A stretch of DNA of 64,000 nucleotides from Paenibacillus sp. JNUCC32 (GCF_014863545.1 NZ_CP062260.1:5039501-5103500), one strand, 5' to 3'; counted from the stretch's first letter, positions 15,198 to 24,468 are shown. Notes: generated by a model from the sequence alone, not told the origin. Translations and numbers: made by a program.

Positions 15198-15965
15198 TTG
15201 GAAAATGAAGTATTTAAAGCACTGGCGGATCCCAGCCGGCGAACTCTCTTGGATCTGCTGTATAAATCAGATGGGCAGAGCTTAAGCGAGCTGTGCGTTC
15301 CCCTTGCGATGACCCGATTCGGCGTCATGAAGCATCTTCATATACTGGAGGAAGCCGGCCTTGTCACAACGAGAAAGGTAGGCCGGGAGAAGCTGCATTA
15401 TCTGAATTCCGTGCCGATCCGTCAAATATACGACCGGTGGGTCAGCAAGTACGCTGAGCCCTGGGCGCTGGAATTAACATCCCTTAAAAATGAATTGGAG
15501 CGTGAACCGGATATGGAACAGAAACCCCGTCATGTAAACCAGATTGCTATTAAAGCAGCACCCGAGCAAGTATGGCGCGCCATAACCGATCCAGCCAAGA
15601 CATCAAAGTTCTGGTACAACTGCTCGATCCAATCCAACTGGGAAATCGGTTCGCCATTCAACCTAAAGAACCCCGAGGGCAAGGTTCAAGCAGAGGGGAC
15701 CATAATAAGTATAGATCCGCCGCATAAGCTGGTTCTGAGTTGGAGGATGTTAATAACCGATGATACTGCCGGCGAAAAGCCCTCGCGCATTACGTGGGAA
15801 ATCGATCCCCATGCCGAGCTTAACGGCGTAACCCTGGTAACGGTTATCCATGATGAGTTTGATCAGGCGCTGCATACGGCTAACACGCTGAAGTTAGGCT
15901 TGCCGATCGTACTGTCGGGATTGAAGACCTTACTTGAAACGGGCTCAACGCTCACTAGTCAATAG
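15198..15965 (+). CDS. ArsR-type repressor fused to an SRPBCC ligand-binding domain
   Basis: Protein of 255 residues with two domains. Residues 1-95 are an ArsR winged helix (EVFKALADPSRRTLLDLLY, recognition part AMTRFGVMKHLHILEEAGL) without metal-binding cysteines. Residues about 115-250 are an AHSA1/SRPBCC hydrophobic-pocket domain (IAIKAAPEQVWRAITDPAKT, VLSWRM). This architecture suggests a small hydrophobic ligand rather than a metal as inducer. I start at a TTG at 15198, nine bases after AAGGAG; the ATG at 15189 abuts that site. Three matching palindromes near it and near the esterase operon mark likely targets, including its own promoter. Confidence 0.88.
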   Translation: MENEVFKALADPSRRTLLDLLYKSDGQSLSELCVPLAMTRFGVMKHLHILEEAGLVTTRKVGREKLHYLNSVPIRQIYDRWVSKYAEPWALELTSLKNELEREPDMEQKPRHVNQIAIKAAPEQVWRAITDPAKTSKFWYNCSIQSNWEIGSPFNLKNPEGKVQAEGTIISIDPPHKLVLSWRMLITDDTAGEKPSRITWEIDPHAELNGVTLVTVIHDEFDQALHTANTLKLGLPIVLSGLKTLLETGSTLTSQ

Positions 15966-16023
15966 TGGCGTCAACCGTGAAAAAGGGATCGGATGTAAAA
16001 TAACAGTCCCCGGTTCATATAAG

Positions 16024-16061
16024 AGGGAGAACCCTGCCGCTTGACGGACAAGGTTCTCCCT
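16024..16061. terminator. Hairpin between convergent genes
   Basis: A 10-bp stem (AGGGAGAACC with GGTTCTCCCT) and 18-base loop between the ArsR-SRPBCC gene (plus) and the response regulator gene (minus). The T-tracts on either side are short, so efficiency is uncertain. Confidence 0.5.
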
Positions 16062-16111
16062 TCATAGACAATATCATTTTGGCGTCTGGTCCTCCCAGCG
16101 TTTTTTTGAAA

Positions 16112-17695
16112 TCATTCCTGCTGCAAGCCTGCATCCGTCTGCACCTTGATCCGGTATTCATGCGGCGAGATGCCTTCCAGCTCTTTGAAGACGCGCGAGA
16201 ATTGCTTGGTGTTCTCAAACCCGACCGCTTTGCCGATGTCGGCAAGCTTCATGTCACCGTCCTGAAGCAGGTCCTTGGCTTTCGTTATTCGCAGCTTTTT
16301 GAGATAAACCACGAAATTTTCGCCCGTATGGGCCTTGAACGCTTCGCTAAAATACGAATAATTCAATGATACATAATTGCTGACCATTGCCATGTTCAGC
16401 GGCCTGTGATAATTCTCCTCCATGTAGCTGACCGCTGCCTTGATCTCGGAATGCTCGCTGTGGGCGGAACGGATCCCTTTCACATATTCGTTCACGTGCA
16501 GCAGCAGATGCTCCAGATTCCTGAAATACGTATGGAAATGACGGTAATTGTCCATCGTCCCAACCTTGCGGTACAGCTTCAACACTTCCACCATGGAGTC
16601 TCCGTACACGCGGAACACTTCGTCCAGCACCCGTTCATTAATCCGTTTGCTGACAAACTCCAAATAATCGATGGCCACATGGGGCATGTCATCGATATGG
16701 AAAATGTCCAGCAGCAGCGCCTTGATCTCCCGTTCCCGTTCCGTGCCGAGCATGTTGCCGAGCTTGCGGATATTCTCTTCCGGCACCGGGTACGTGTTCA
16801 GCTCCCCTTGAATGTCGTCATGGCTCATCAGTTTGACGTTGGGGTGAATGAACGTATAACTCAAAGCGGTCAGCGCCTGGTTGTAACAACTCCGAATATC
16901 CTCGAACCGGAAGCCTTTCCGGCTAATTCCGACGAAGAGCCCGTCCATCTCCCGCTCGGTAAACTGCCGTGCCAGCTTCTCGAATTGTCCGTCCGGACTG
17001 CCGATGAGCACGACCCTCCCCTTTCCGTCCAGGAAACACGCATTGATCCGCCCTTCCACCGAAGCCGTCATGTTATCAATCAGCTGCTTCAGCTCGTCCT
17101 TGTTCATGGAGTTGCCGTCTTCGTATTTGTATTTCATCACCGCTACCCGGAATGGCTTTACGAAGGAATCAAATCCGATTTCAGCCGCGGCAGCCTCCGG
17201 CTCCCCATCCACACTTTGGGGCCGCTCCAGGAGCTCCTTCAGCCGATGGGTCTGCAGCTGTTGAAGATATGCGTCACTGGCCGCCATGCGGTCACGCACG
17301 TCCGCTTGCCGGATCAAAACTTCTTCTGTCTTTCGGAGGGCAGCGAACAGTTCATCCCGTCGAATCGGCTTAAGAAGGTACTCTTTCACCTGGTACCGGA
17401 TCGCCGCCTTCGCATATTCAAAATCGTCATACCCGCTAAGAATCAGAAAGACGGGTTTAACTCCCAGCGGACCCTCCCGTTCAGCCAACGCCTCGATCAG
17501 GCGTATTCCGTCCATGACCGGCATTCGGATGTCCGTAATGACGATATCGGACGGTTGTTCGTTGTAGGCATCCAGTGCTTCCTGCCCTTGGGCAGCCAAA
17601 CGGATCTCGTATTGATCCGGGAACTCCCGTTCAATCATCGTTTTCAGGCCATACCGGATATTCTTTTCATCATCCACGATCATCAGACTTCTCAT
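16112..17695 (-). CDS. YesN-type response regulator with AraC output
   Basis: Cytoplasmic response regulator of 527 residues. The receiver domain (1-125) has the acidic pair VDDE, phosphorylation Asp in VITDIRMPVMDG, and the conserved lysine in LLKPIRRDEL. A middle region of about 270 residues follows. The C-terminal AraC DNA-binding domain (about 425-520) contains NMAMVSNYVSLNYSYFSEAF and KLADIGKAVGFENTKQFSRV. Start ATG at 17695 follows AGGAGG, 26 bases inside the end of the kinase gene, so the pair is co-translated. It likely activates the adjacent sugar importer operon in response to the sugar. Confidence 0.93.
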   Translation of the reverse strand: MRSLMIVDDEKNIRYGLKTMIEREFPDQYEIRLAAQGQEALDAYNEQPSDIVITDIRMPVMDGIRLIEALAEREGPLGVKPVFLILSGYDDFEYAKAAIRYQVKEYLLKPIRRDELFAALRKTEEVLIRQADVRDRMAASDAYLQQLQTHRLKELLERPQSVDGEPEAAAAEIGFDSFVKPFRVAVMKYKYEDGNSMNKDELKQLIDNMTASVEGRINACFLDGKGRVVLIGSPDGQFEKLARQFTEREMDGLFVGISRKGFRFEDIRSCYNQALTALSYTFIHPNVKLMSHDDIQGELNTYPVPEENIRKLGNMLGTEREREIKALLLDIFHIDDMPHVAIDYLEFVSKRINERVLDEVFRVYGDSMVEVLKLYRKVGTMDNYRHFHTYFRNLEHLLLHVNEYVKGIRSAHSEHSEIKAAVSYMEENYHRPLNMAMVSNYVSLNYSYFSEAFKAHTGENFVVYLKKLRITKAKDLLQDGDMKLADIGKAVGFENTKQFSRVFKELEGISPHEYRIKVQTDAGLQQE

Positions 17696-19595
17696 GTCCA
17701 CTGCCTCCTCCTGTTAACAGCACTTTAGGGAATGTCATGGTCACCTGCGTAAACTTCCCCTCTTCGCTCTTCACTTCGATTCCATATTCATTCCCATAGA
17801 ACAACCGGATTCGCTGGTGCACGTTTCGAAGCCCGATTCCACCGGCCTGCACGCCGCCGCGCCCATAATCTCCCGAAGGGAGCTCCTCGTCGTCCGCCGT
17901 TCGCAGAATCTCGCCCAGCCTGCCCAGCCGATAAGGCTCGATCCCGATTCCGTTGTCCGTGACGTTAATCGTAATCTGGTCCTCTTCCCATGCGATGACA
18001 TCGATCTTGATCTGCTTCTCCTGATCCGGAAACTCCGGCCAGGCATGCTTGACGGCATTTTCCACGATGGGCTGCAGCGACATTTTCAATACCTCGAGCT
18101 CCATGAATTCGGACGGAATGTTGAGTTCAAGCCGGATCGGCTCGTCGAACCGGATATTCATCACATCGATATAGTTGCGGATATGGCGAATCTCATCCCT
18201 CAGCTTAACGTACTCTCCCGACCATTTGAAGTTATAACGCATCATTCCGCCCAGGGAGGTCAGCGCGTCCGAAATCGTCCGCTGTCCCTCGATTTCGGCC
18301 AGCATTTTAATATTTTCCAGCGTGTTGTACAGGAAATGGGAATCGATCTGGCTGTGCAGCGTACGCAGCTCCGCCTCCTTGGTCACCGCCTGCTTGCGAA
18401 CCCCTTGGGCAATCAGTTCATTGATGGTGCGGATCAATTTGTTAAAATGATGCGCCAGTTCGCCCACCTCGCCGCCGCCTCGGATCGCAATGGCCGCGGT
18501 AACCTCTCCCTTGCGGACTCTCTTCATCGTCTCCGTTAAACGACGCAGGCTCTTCAGGATAATGGAATTCAAGTAATACGTAATAATCGACAGCAGAATG
18601 ATCAGCACGACGTTCGCGGCTATAATCTGTCCCTGGGCCTTGGATACGTTATTCAGCGCCCCTTCCAGGGAAACGATATTCAGCACGTGGGCATGAAGCC
18701 GCTCCATCGGCGTCGCAATCAGCAGGAACGAGGAACCGTCCAGGCTGAACCTGGCATGCATGGTCTCCTCGGAGTCGCCCGTCTGCAGCTTCAGCTTAGC
18801 GAATTGAAGCTCCACCTCGTCCCGGAGTCCCTCGTGACTGGTCATGAACGATTGGCTTCGATCCATGAACAGCTTCCCTTCCTGATCCACGATGACCATC
18901 TGCGAGCTGTCATCCACGATACCGGCAAAGGTCTTCGGGGCAAAATACTTGAGCAGCATATCCACCTGAATCACGCCGCTGTAATTCCCGTTATGGACTT
19001 GGCGGATCAAGGACACCTTCGGCTGCTCCTCGGACACGTCGGCGGCGTAGCGCTGCAGAATATCGGGATCGCGGTGGTTGAATACCCACATCTCCCCGCC
19101 GTCCAACTCCTTGACCTTGGGGAACCACGGCTCGCTTGCGATCCGTTTCTCATGGAAAATGATCGGCCACATCTCCGTCACGTTCGAGTTGTTGGTGTAT
19201 AACCGAAGATGCGTAATATTCGGATTGTTCGTTTGGATCCGTTGTATATCCTTGAAAGGCCCCCATGCCAAATCGATCAGCCATGCCGGCTCGGGCTCTT
19301 CATTGATCCGAAGATAATCCTTGATCCCGTCATCCGAAATCGCCAGCTGTGCGGCCATTTCGATCGCCTCGATCTGGTTCAGCATGTTCATCTTCTCGAT
19401 CTCCAGCAGGAACGAGTTCTGGTTAAGCGCATCGCTGATATAGGTATCCCGAATCTGCTTGAAAAAATAATTCGACACGATCATGCTCGGAATCAGCAAA
19501 ATCAAAATATAGGCAGCAACCAAACGGCTCTGCATCGACCTGCGGCCAATCCAATAGGTAAACGATTGTATAAGCGATGCCATTCGTTTCATCAT
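17670..19595 (-). CDS. YesM-type sensor histidine kinase
   Basis: Membrane sensor kinase of about 641 residues. Two membrane helices (about 23-45 and 295-315) flank an outer sensor domain, followed by HAMP, a His_kinase domain with LHSQIDSHFLYNTLENIK (phospho-histidine in the first His region, and Ser where most relatives have Pro before HFLYNTLE), and an HATPase domain with VENAVKHAW and DNGIGIEPYRL. The start is unsure: ATGs at 19616, 19595 and 19592 all lack a strong ribosome-binding site; I use 19595. It overlaps the response regulator gene by 26 bases. It lies after the binding protein gene, from which a hairpin separates it. Confidence 0.9.
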   Translation of the reverse strand: MMKRMASLIQSFTYWIGRRSMQSRLVAAYILILLIPSMIVSNYFFKQIRDTYISDALNQNSFLLEIEKMNMLNQIEAIEMAAQLAISDDGIKDYLRINEEPEPAWLIDLAWGPFKDIQRIQTNNPNITHLRLYTNNSNVTEMWPIIFHEKRIASEPWFPKVKELDGGEMWVFNHRDPDILQRYAADVSEEQPKVSLIRQVHNGNYSGVIQVDMLLKYFAPKTFAGIVDDSSQMVIVDQEGKLFMDRSQSFMTSHEGLRDEVELQFAKLKLQTGDSEETMHARFSLDGSSFLLIATPMERLHAHVLNIVSLEGALNNVSKAQGQIIAANVVLIILLSIITYYLNSIILKSLRRLTETMKRVRKGEVTAAIAIRGGGEVGELAHHFNKLIRTINELIAQGVRKQAVTKEAELRTLHSQIDSHFLYNTLENIKMLAEIEGQRTISDALTSLGGMMRYNFKWSGEYVKLRDEIRHIRNYIDVMNIRFDEPIRLELNIPSEFMELEVLKMSLQPIVENAVKHAWPEFPDQEKQIKIDVIAWEEDQITINVTDNGIGIEPYRLGRLGEILRTADDEELPSGDYGRGGVQAGGIGLRNVHQRIRLFYGNEYGIEVKSEEGKFTQVTMTFPKVLLTGGGSGHEKSDDRG

Positions 19596-19699
19596 GACTG
19601 TCACATCCCGTTTCATGAAATAACCGTAACCGAGTCCTGGATGGAAAGGCAGCAACAGCCGATCGGATACCATCCTATATTAGCTCGTGATGCGACAAA

Positions 19700-19737
19700 A
19701 GGCACCCTATTTCGACAAAATCGATCATAGGGTACCT
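19700..19737 (-). terminator. Terminator after the second binding-protein gene
   Basis: Stem AGGCACCCTAT with ATAGGGTACCT (one mismatch), 16-base loop, followed on the minus strand by TTTTGTCG. It lies 42 bases after the binding-protein stop. It would uncouple the importer genes from the kinase/regulator pair. Confidence 0.65.
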
Positions 19738-19778
19738 TGCGCCTGCATTCTGTTTTTTTCGCGCTCTAGAGAAAATCC

Positions 19779-21449
19779 TTACTTCAAGAATTCCTCAAGC
19801 TTCTTGACGTTCTCTTCATATTCTTTCTGTCTGTATTCCTGAACCTTCGCGAATCCGAGCGATTCGCGTTTCGCTTGGTAATCGTTCCAGATTTGATCGA
19901 ATTCGGCATCCGTTTTGGCAAAGATCAGCTTCGGCAGGATTTTGCCCCACTCGCTCATGACCTTGTCGTTAATGATGCCTTCCTCGGAGCCGGCATCCGG
20001 ATCCAGCTGATCGAATTGCGAGAAGCTCTGGGTCTTGCCGCGGGTCCAGTCTTCCATTTGCTTAAACGGCTCGACTGCAGCAGGCATCCAAGGCTGCGTA
20101 ACGTTATTATCCATCATCATCCAGAAGGTGTGGGATGCTCCGTACTTCTTGTCGAATGCGCCGCGGTCGCTGTTCAGCAGCTCTGCAACCTCAGGCAGGA
20201 ATTGGTCTTTGCCGTCAATCGTATCCCATGTCACGCCTTTTTCGCCCAAGTAGGTATCACGCTGGCCTTCTTCGGAGATCAGGTAATCCAGGAAGCGAAT
20301 GGCACGTGCTTTGTCTTTTACGTTCTTGGAGATCAAGGTTACCGTCCAGCCGGAGATCGAAGGACCCGACAAGGTCGGCTGATCCAGATTGGAGTTAGCC
20401 GGTCCGTCCACCGCGATGTACACGGAGTTCGGATCGTTTGCATACAGCGCGTTCTGCTGGTTCGCCATATCGCTGCGTTGGTACAGCATCGCGAAATAGC
20501 GGCCTTGTGCGATTTTTTCTTCCATCTGCGGACGTTTATCCACGAAAATATCCTTGGACATCAGACCTTTTTCATTCGCTGTACGTAACGTCTTCAACCA
20601 TCTTACATATTCCGGATCGGTGCTGCGGTCATACAGCTTTCCGTCTTTATCCTGCGGAATGGCGAGGAAATTCTGCAGGTAGCCCTCAAGGGAGCTGTTG
20701 CCTTTTTCATGGAAATCATGCAATCCAAACGGAATGAGCGGCTGTCCGTTCACGTCCGGGAACATTTTCTTGGCGTCCTCAAGCGCTTTCAGGAAACCTT
20801 CCGGCGTGCGCATATCCGGGCTTCCGAGCGCCTCATACATGTCTTTGCGGACCAGGAACGTTTGGTTGGAGGTAATGTTATCGCCAAACTTCTCATAGTC
20901 CTTCGGTGAAGAGGAGGCATTCGGATAACCGTAAATATTGCCGTCATCCTTGGTGTACCACGACACCTTCGCAGGGTCGGTTACTTTATAGAAATACGGA
21001 TCGTATTGGTCGGCCAGTTCGTTCAGCGGCAGAACGAGGTCGCCTTCGATCATTTTTTTGACAGCGTCTTCATACCATCCCAGCGTAATAAAATCAGGCA
21101 GTGTGCCGGAAGCGATCATCGTATTCATCTTCTCGGCTTCGTTACCGGCCGGTACGATGAAGTTGACGTTAACCCCCGTCTTCTTCGTTACGTATTGCGA
21201 CGTAATGTCCTCGCCCCATTTGTTCGGGAACCAGGCGAAGTTGATGTACCAATCAAACGTAATCGGGGAGGTATCGACTTCCCATCCCGGCTGATCCTGA
21301 GTCAATTTCACTTCTTCTGCCGGCTTTTCTTCCCCTTTTTCTTTTTCCGACGCGTTATTGTCACCGCCGGACGAGCATGCTGTTGTAAAGGCCATGACCA
21401 GTGCGAACATCAACAACAGAAGGCTCTTTGGCTTAAGCATCTTGCTCAT
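19779..21449 (-). CDS. Substrate-binding lipoprotein of the second sugar importer
   Basis: Large extracellular solute-binding protein (LplA type), 556 residues, about 120 longer than ordinary family 1 members, as usual for importers paired with LplB/LplC permeases and YesM/YesN regulators. Lipobox TTAC with cysteine at about residue 25, then a charged linker. Start ATG at 21449 after GGGG. It follows the two permease genes on the same strand, and is followed by a terminator. In the family these proteins bind complex oligosaccharides such as pectin or xylan fragments; the ligand here is not known. Confidence 0.93.
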   Translation of the reverse strand: MSKMLKPKSLLLLMFALVMAFTTACSSGGDNNASEKEKGEEKPAEEVKLTQDQPGWEVDTSPITFDWYINFAWFPNKWGEDITSQYVTKKTGVNVNFIVPAGNEAEKMNTMIASGTLPDFITLGWYEDAVKKMIEGDLVLPLNELADQYDPYFYKVTDPAKVSWYTKDDGNIYGYPNASSSPKDYEKFGDNITSNQTFLVRKDMYEALGSPDMRTPEGFLKALEDAKKMFPDVNGQPLIPFGLHDFHEKGNSSLEGYLQNFLAIPQDKDGKLYDRSTDPEYVRWLKTLRTANEKGLMSKDIFVDKRPQMEEKIAQGRYFAMLYQRSDMANQQNALYANDPNSVYIAVDGPANSNLDQPTLSGPSISGWTVTLISKNVKDKARAIRFLDYLISEEGQRDTYLGEKGVTWDTIDGKDQFLPEVAELLNSDRGAFDKKYGASHTFWMMMDNNVTQPWMPAAVEPFKQMEDWTRGKTQSFSQFDQLDPDAGSEEGIINDKVMSEWGKILPKLIFAKTDAEFDQIWNDYQAKRESLGFAKVQEYRQKEYEENVKKLEEFLK

Positions 21450-21534
21450 GTGTTTACCCCTTTTCTTATTTAAAAATATGATTATATAGAACTCCCGCCA
21501 CATTCGGCAAGAGAAGCTACCTGTAAGATTTCCC

Positions 21535-21556
21535 CTCCCCCGGGTCTCCCCGGGAG
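21535..21556 (-). other. Small GC hairpin between permease and binding-protein genes
   Basis: CTCCC/GGGAG and GGG/CCC stems around a TCT loop, with no T-run. It lies between the LplC-type permease and the binding-protein gene. It could protect the binding-protein mRNA from decay, which would raise its level over the permeases; this is inference from position. Confidence 0.3.
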
Positions 21557-21589
21557 ATGGAAAGGAAGGCTAACAACGAATCCTGTCAA

Positions 21590-22471
21590 TCAACCTTTAA
21601 TGGAGCCGATCATCATCCCTTTGACGAAGTATCGCTGCAGGAACGGATAAACGAATACGATCGGCGCCGTCGTTACGACCATGGTCGCCATTTTGATCGA
21701 TTGGGAAGTGACCGTCTTGGCTACGCCGCCCGGCACCTGGGCCATCATCTGATTGGAGCTCGATTGAGCGACGACCTTATACAGGTATGTCTGTATCGGC
21801 TGCAGGTCGGTATTGTTGATATAGATGACGCCGGTGAAATAGTCGTTCCACTGATAAACTCCGTGAAATAAGGCGATCGTTGCGATAACCGGCATGGATA
21901 CCGGCAGCACGACCCGGAGGAAGATCGACCAGTCGTTGGCCCCGTCAATCTTCGCCGCCTCCTCCAGACCGTCCGGAATTTCCCGGAAGAAGGTCATGAA
22001 GATGATGAGGTCAAAGAAACTGAACATGGCCGGTATGATGTACACAAGGAAGCTGTCGAGCATATTCAGATCCTTGATCAACAGATAGGTTGGAATCAGT
22101 CCGCCGCCGAAAAACATCGTTACCGTTCCGAGCAGAATATAGAATTTGCCGCCGATCAGACCTTTCCGCGAAAATGCATAAGCGACCATCGCGGTGAAGA
22201 GGACGTGGATGAACACGCCGATCACGGTTTTGGCTACGGTGATGCCCATCGCCGTCATGATGCCGGAGCTCTGAAACACCGCGCTGAAATTCTCGAAACT
22301 GAACATCCTCGGCCACCAGTAGATCCCTCCGCGCATGGCGTCCTGCCCGTCGTTGAAGGCATTTACCAGGACATACCAGATCGGGTAGATCGTCAGGAAG
22401 CATACGATCAGCATGCCGAAGTTATTAAATATATCAAAGAAGGCTTCGCCTTTGGTTCTGCGTTTAAGCAT
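21590..22471 (-). CDS. Sugar ABC permease (LplC/YtcP type)
   Basis: Inner-membrane permease, 293 residues, six hydrophobic segments. The EAA coupling loop reads IPDGLEEAAKIDGANDWSIF then RVVLPVSMP at about residues 185-215. The C-terminus RYFVKGMMIGSIKG is typical of the subfamily. It starts 22 bases after the LplB-type permease gene, with GGGAG in front. As with the other two importers in the window, no ATPase gene is linked. Confidence 0.94.
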   Translation of the reverse strand: MLKRRTKGEAFFDIFNNFGMLIVCFLTIYPIWYVLVNAFNDGQDAMRGGIYWWPRMFSFENFSAVFQSSGIMTAMGITVAKTVIGVFIHVLFTAMVAYAFSRKGLIGGKFYILLGTVTMFFGGGLIPTYLLIKDLNMLDSFLVYIIPAMFSFFDLIIFMTFFREIPDGLEEAAKIDGANDWSIFLRVVLPVSMPVIATIALFHGVYQWNDYFTGVIYINNTDLQPIQTYLYKVVAQSSSNQMMAQVPGGVAKTVTSQSIKMATMVVTTAPIVFVYPFLQRYFVKGMMIGSIKG

Positions 22472-22493
22472 GGAATATCATTCTCCCTTCTCG

Positions 22494-23489
22494 TTAGAAC
22501 AGCGAGGTGTCGTTCAGTTTTTTGGTCACCCTGTTCGCAATCAACAGCAGGATGATCGCAATGACGGACTTGAACAATGCAACGGCTTGCGCGTAGGAAT
22601 AACGTCCGTTCTGCATCCCGGTGTGGTATACGAAAATATCGATGACGTTGCTCGCGCTTTCGTTCAGCGAGTTCCGCAGCACCAAAATCTGATCGAAGTT
22701 GGAGTTCAGCACACCACCGACCGCAAGAATGAAGAGGATGGATATGGTCGACTTGATGCTGGGCAGCGTGATATACCACATTTTTTGAAACCGGCCGGCG
22801 CCGTCAATCGTGGAGGCCTCGTACATTTCCGGCGAAATACTGGCAATGGCCGCCAGATAGATAATCGCTGACCAACCGAGCTCCTTCCAGATATCCGAAG
22901 TGATAATGATTCCCCAGAAATATTTCGGTTCGGCCAGATACGTGATCGGCTCGTCGATAATATGCAGGGCCAGCAGGATATTGTTGATGATCCCGATATC
23001 CGCTAGCCAGGTCATCAGAATGCCTCCCAGGATGACCCATGACAAGAAGTGAGGCAGATAGGAGATCGTCTGGATCGTTCGCTTGTAGCGAACTGACCGG
23101 ATCTCGTTCAGAAAGAGCGCAAAAATGATCGGCAGCGGAAAACCGATAAACAGCTTCAGCAAGCTGATCCCGAGCGTGTTTCGCATAACGTTGGTGAAGT
23201 CCTCGTCCGAGAAAAATTCCTTAAAGTGCGCAAGCCCTACCCATGGAGCTTCGCCGATGGATTTGACAATGTTGAATTCTTTGAATGCAATGATGACACC
23301 GTACATGGGAATGTAGTTGAAGATGATCATCCACACAACGCCGAGCAGCGCCATAATTTGAAGATGTCGTTGGCCGTAGAGCTTTCTGAGCCACCTTTTT
23401 CTGTCGAGCTTCCTCTTATCCTGCACAGAAGGCTCCATCGAGGGACCGACACCGGTTTCGGATGCGTCGGCATGAAGTTGATTTTGCAT
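22494..23489 (-). CDS. Sugar ABC permease (LplB/YteP type)
   Basis: First gene of the second importer operon, 331 residues from the ATG at 23489 (GGAGG eight bases upstream; a TTG at 23504 lies in that site). A polar N-terminus of about 45 residues precedes six membrane segments. Family marks are YIPMYGVIIAFKEFN in the first loop, SYLPHFLSWVILGGI, and the EAA loop SPEMYEASTIDGAGRFQKMW. A CcpA-like site lies 32 bases in front of the start. Confidence 0.94.
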   Translation of the reverse strand: MQNQLHADASETGVGPSMEPSVQDKRKLDRKRWLRKLYGQRHLQIMALLGVVWMIIFNYIPMYGVIIAFKEFNIVKSIGEAPWVGLAHFKEFFSDEDFTNVMRNTLGISLLKLFIGFPLPIIFALFLNEIRSVRYKRTIQTISYLPHFLSWVILGGILMTWLADIGIINNILLALHIIDEPITYLAEPKYFWGIIITSDIWKELGWSAIIYLAAIASISPEMYEASTIDGAGRFQKMWYITLPSIKSTISILFILAVGGVLNSNFDQILVLRNSLNESASNVIDIFVYHTGMQNGRYSYAQAVALFKSVIAIILLLIANRVTKKLNDTSLF

Positions 23490-23520
23490 GGTTATGACCT
23501 CCAAGTTGATCCTTTCATTT

Positions 23521-23534
23521 TGTAAACCCTTACA
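23521..23534. promoter_or_regulatory. cre-like site of the second importer operon
   Basis: TGTAAACCCTTACA, which matches the CcpA consensus TGWAARCGYTWNCW at 13 of 14 positions; the central CG is CC. A site with the same deviation precedes the GH43 gene (38382-38395). Suggests repression when preferred sugars are present. Confidence 0.5.
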
Positions 23535-23682
23535 TTCTCTATATTTCTATTGTAAATCGTACATGGTCTGCATGTAAGGTTTCAGATTTCGTATCCAGGT
23601 GCTCATTTTTCGGGTAAACAACGGCAAGAACGAAAATTGCGCCCCCTGAACGAAATATCGTTCCCCTTCCTGACCGGGACAC

Positions 23683-23730
23683 AAAAAAAAGGCAATGAAC
23701 AGCAGCCTCAGTAGCTGCCATTCATGCCTT
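23683..23730 (-). terminator. Terminator of the 57-residue protein gene
   Basis: On the minus strand AAGGCATGAATGGCAGC pairs with GCTGCTGTTCATTGCCTT (small bulges), followed by TTTTTTTTG. It lies about 95 bases after the small gene; the stretch between shows nothing else. Confidence 0.75.
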
Positions 23731-23824
23731 CCTTCTTGCCGATGATGTTCTGCCCCAAGCCGATTCTCTGATCGCCGCGGCTTTCATCATCCTTGTTACT
23801 AACGTATATCAAACGGTTTCCCCG

Positions 23825-23998
23825 TTATTCCTGTTTGTCTTCCTCGCGCTGTTCCTGTTTGCTTTCGTGTTCCTGCTGGTATTTCTCACGCATTAGCTTC
23901 TGCATGATGAATTTTTCCTGATCGTTCAAGCCGCCTTGGTTCTCCTGAATGATCATGTTGTCAATGTTTCGCTTCAGTACCTCGGTTTGCGTGTTCAA
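23825..23998 (-). CDS. Small hydrophilic protein, TTG start
   Basis: A 57-residue protein that begins at a TTG nine bases after AAAGGAG; the ATG five bases upstream opens onto an immediate stop. The product is very hydrophilic and predicted helical: KRNIDNMIIQENQGGLNDQE, then FIMQKLMREKY, and a tail of Gln, Glu and Lys (HESKQEQREEDKQE). No cysteine and no membrane segment. I do not recognise the family. The good ribosome-binding site and own terminator support it as real. Its neighbours (ydjO and csp) are stress genes, but the spacing of about 190 bases suggests a separate unit. Confidence 0.65.
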   Translation of the reverse strand: MNTQTEVLKRNIDNMIIQENQGGLNDQEKFIMQKLMREKYQQEHESKQEQREEDKQE

Positions 23999-24186
23999 TA
24001 CATTTCACTCCTTTGAATTTTGCGTCCCTTATGCTGCGAAATCATTCTGACCCAGAATGTAAGGGTACACGTATTACTAACCATTCTCCTTCCAATGAAA
24101 CAGAAATAGACGGATTTACCATAAAATCCGAAGGTAGCTTCAAGAAGAATTAGTGTTTGCCCAGCGCTTTCTCTAGGTATTAGCTG

Positions 24187-24423
24187 CTATTTGCGCTCGA
24201 TCTGAATCCCCTTAGCAAGAGATTTCTGTTGTTTATTGGTATTAACTAGCTGCGGCAGGCTTCTCGTTTCCTTGACCATAGGGGAATGACACAAATGGCA
24301 TACCGGTTCCGTGTCGAACGCAAAATCGTCCCGCATCCACCCTTTGCAGTCTTCCTTCGTGCATGCCCACACTTCCGTTATTTCCTCAGGAATACTCTCC
24401 ATCGAGTTTTTACGCGAATACAT
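24187..24423 (-). CDS. ydjO: Cold-inducible YdjO-like zinc-ribbon protein
   Basis: 78-residue protein of the YdjO family. Four cysteines (21, 26, 42, 45) in CTKEDCKGWM and VCHLCHSPM form a probable zinc ribbon, with the family's WMRDDFAFDTEPVC core. It lies just downstream of a cold-shock gene on the same strand, the order commonly seen in Bacilli, and is separated from it by a strong terminator, so it depends on readthrough or its own promoter. YdjO is known to be induced by cold in B. subtilis; its molecular task is not known. Confidence 0.88.
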   Translation of the reverse strand: MYSRKNSMESIPEEITEVWACTKEDCKGWMRDDFAFDTEPVCHLCHSPMVKETRSLPQLVNTNKQQKSLAKGIQIERK

Positions 24424-24468
24424 GAACGCTCCTCCTTATTCTCGTCTTAGAAAATAGAAACGCCGTAT

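Noticed and set aside
23539..23721. A 60-codon open frame on the minus strand
   Set aside because: It begins within the terminator stem of the neighbouring gene and has no ribosome-binding site.
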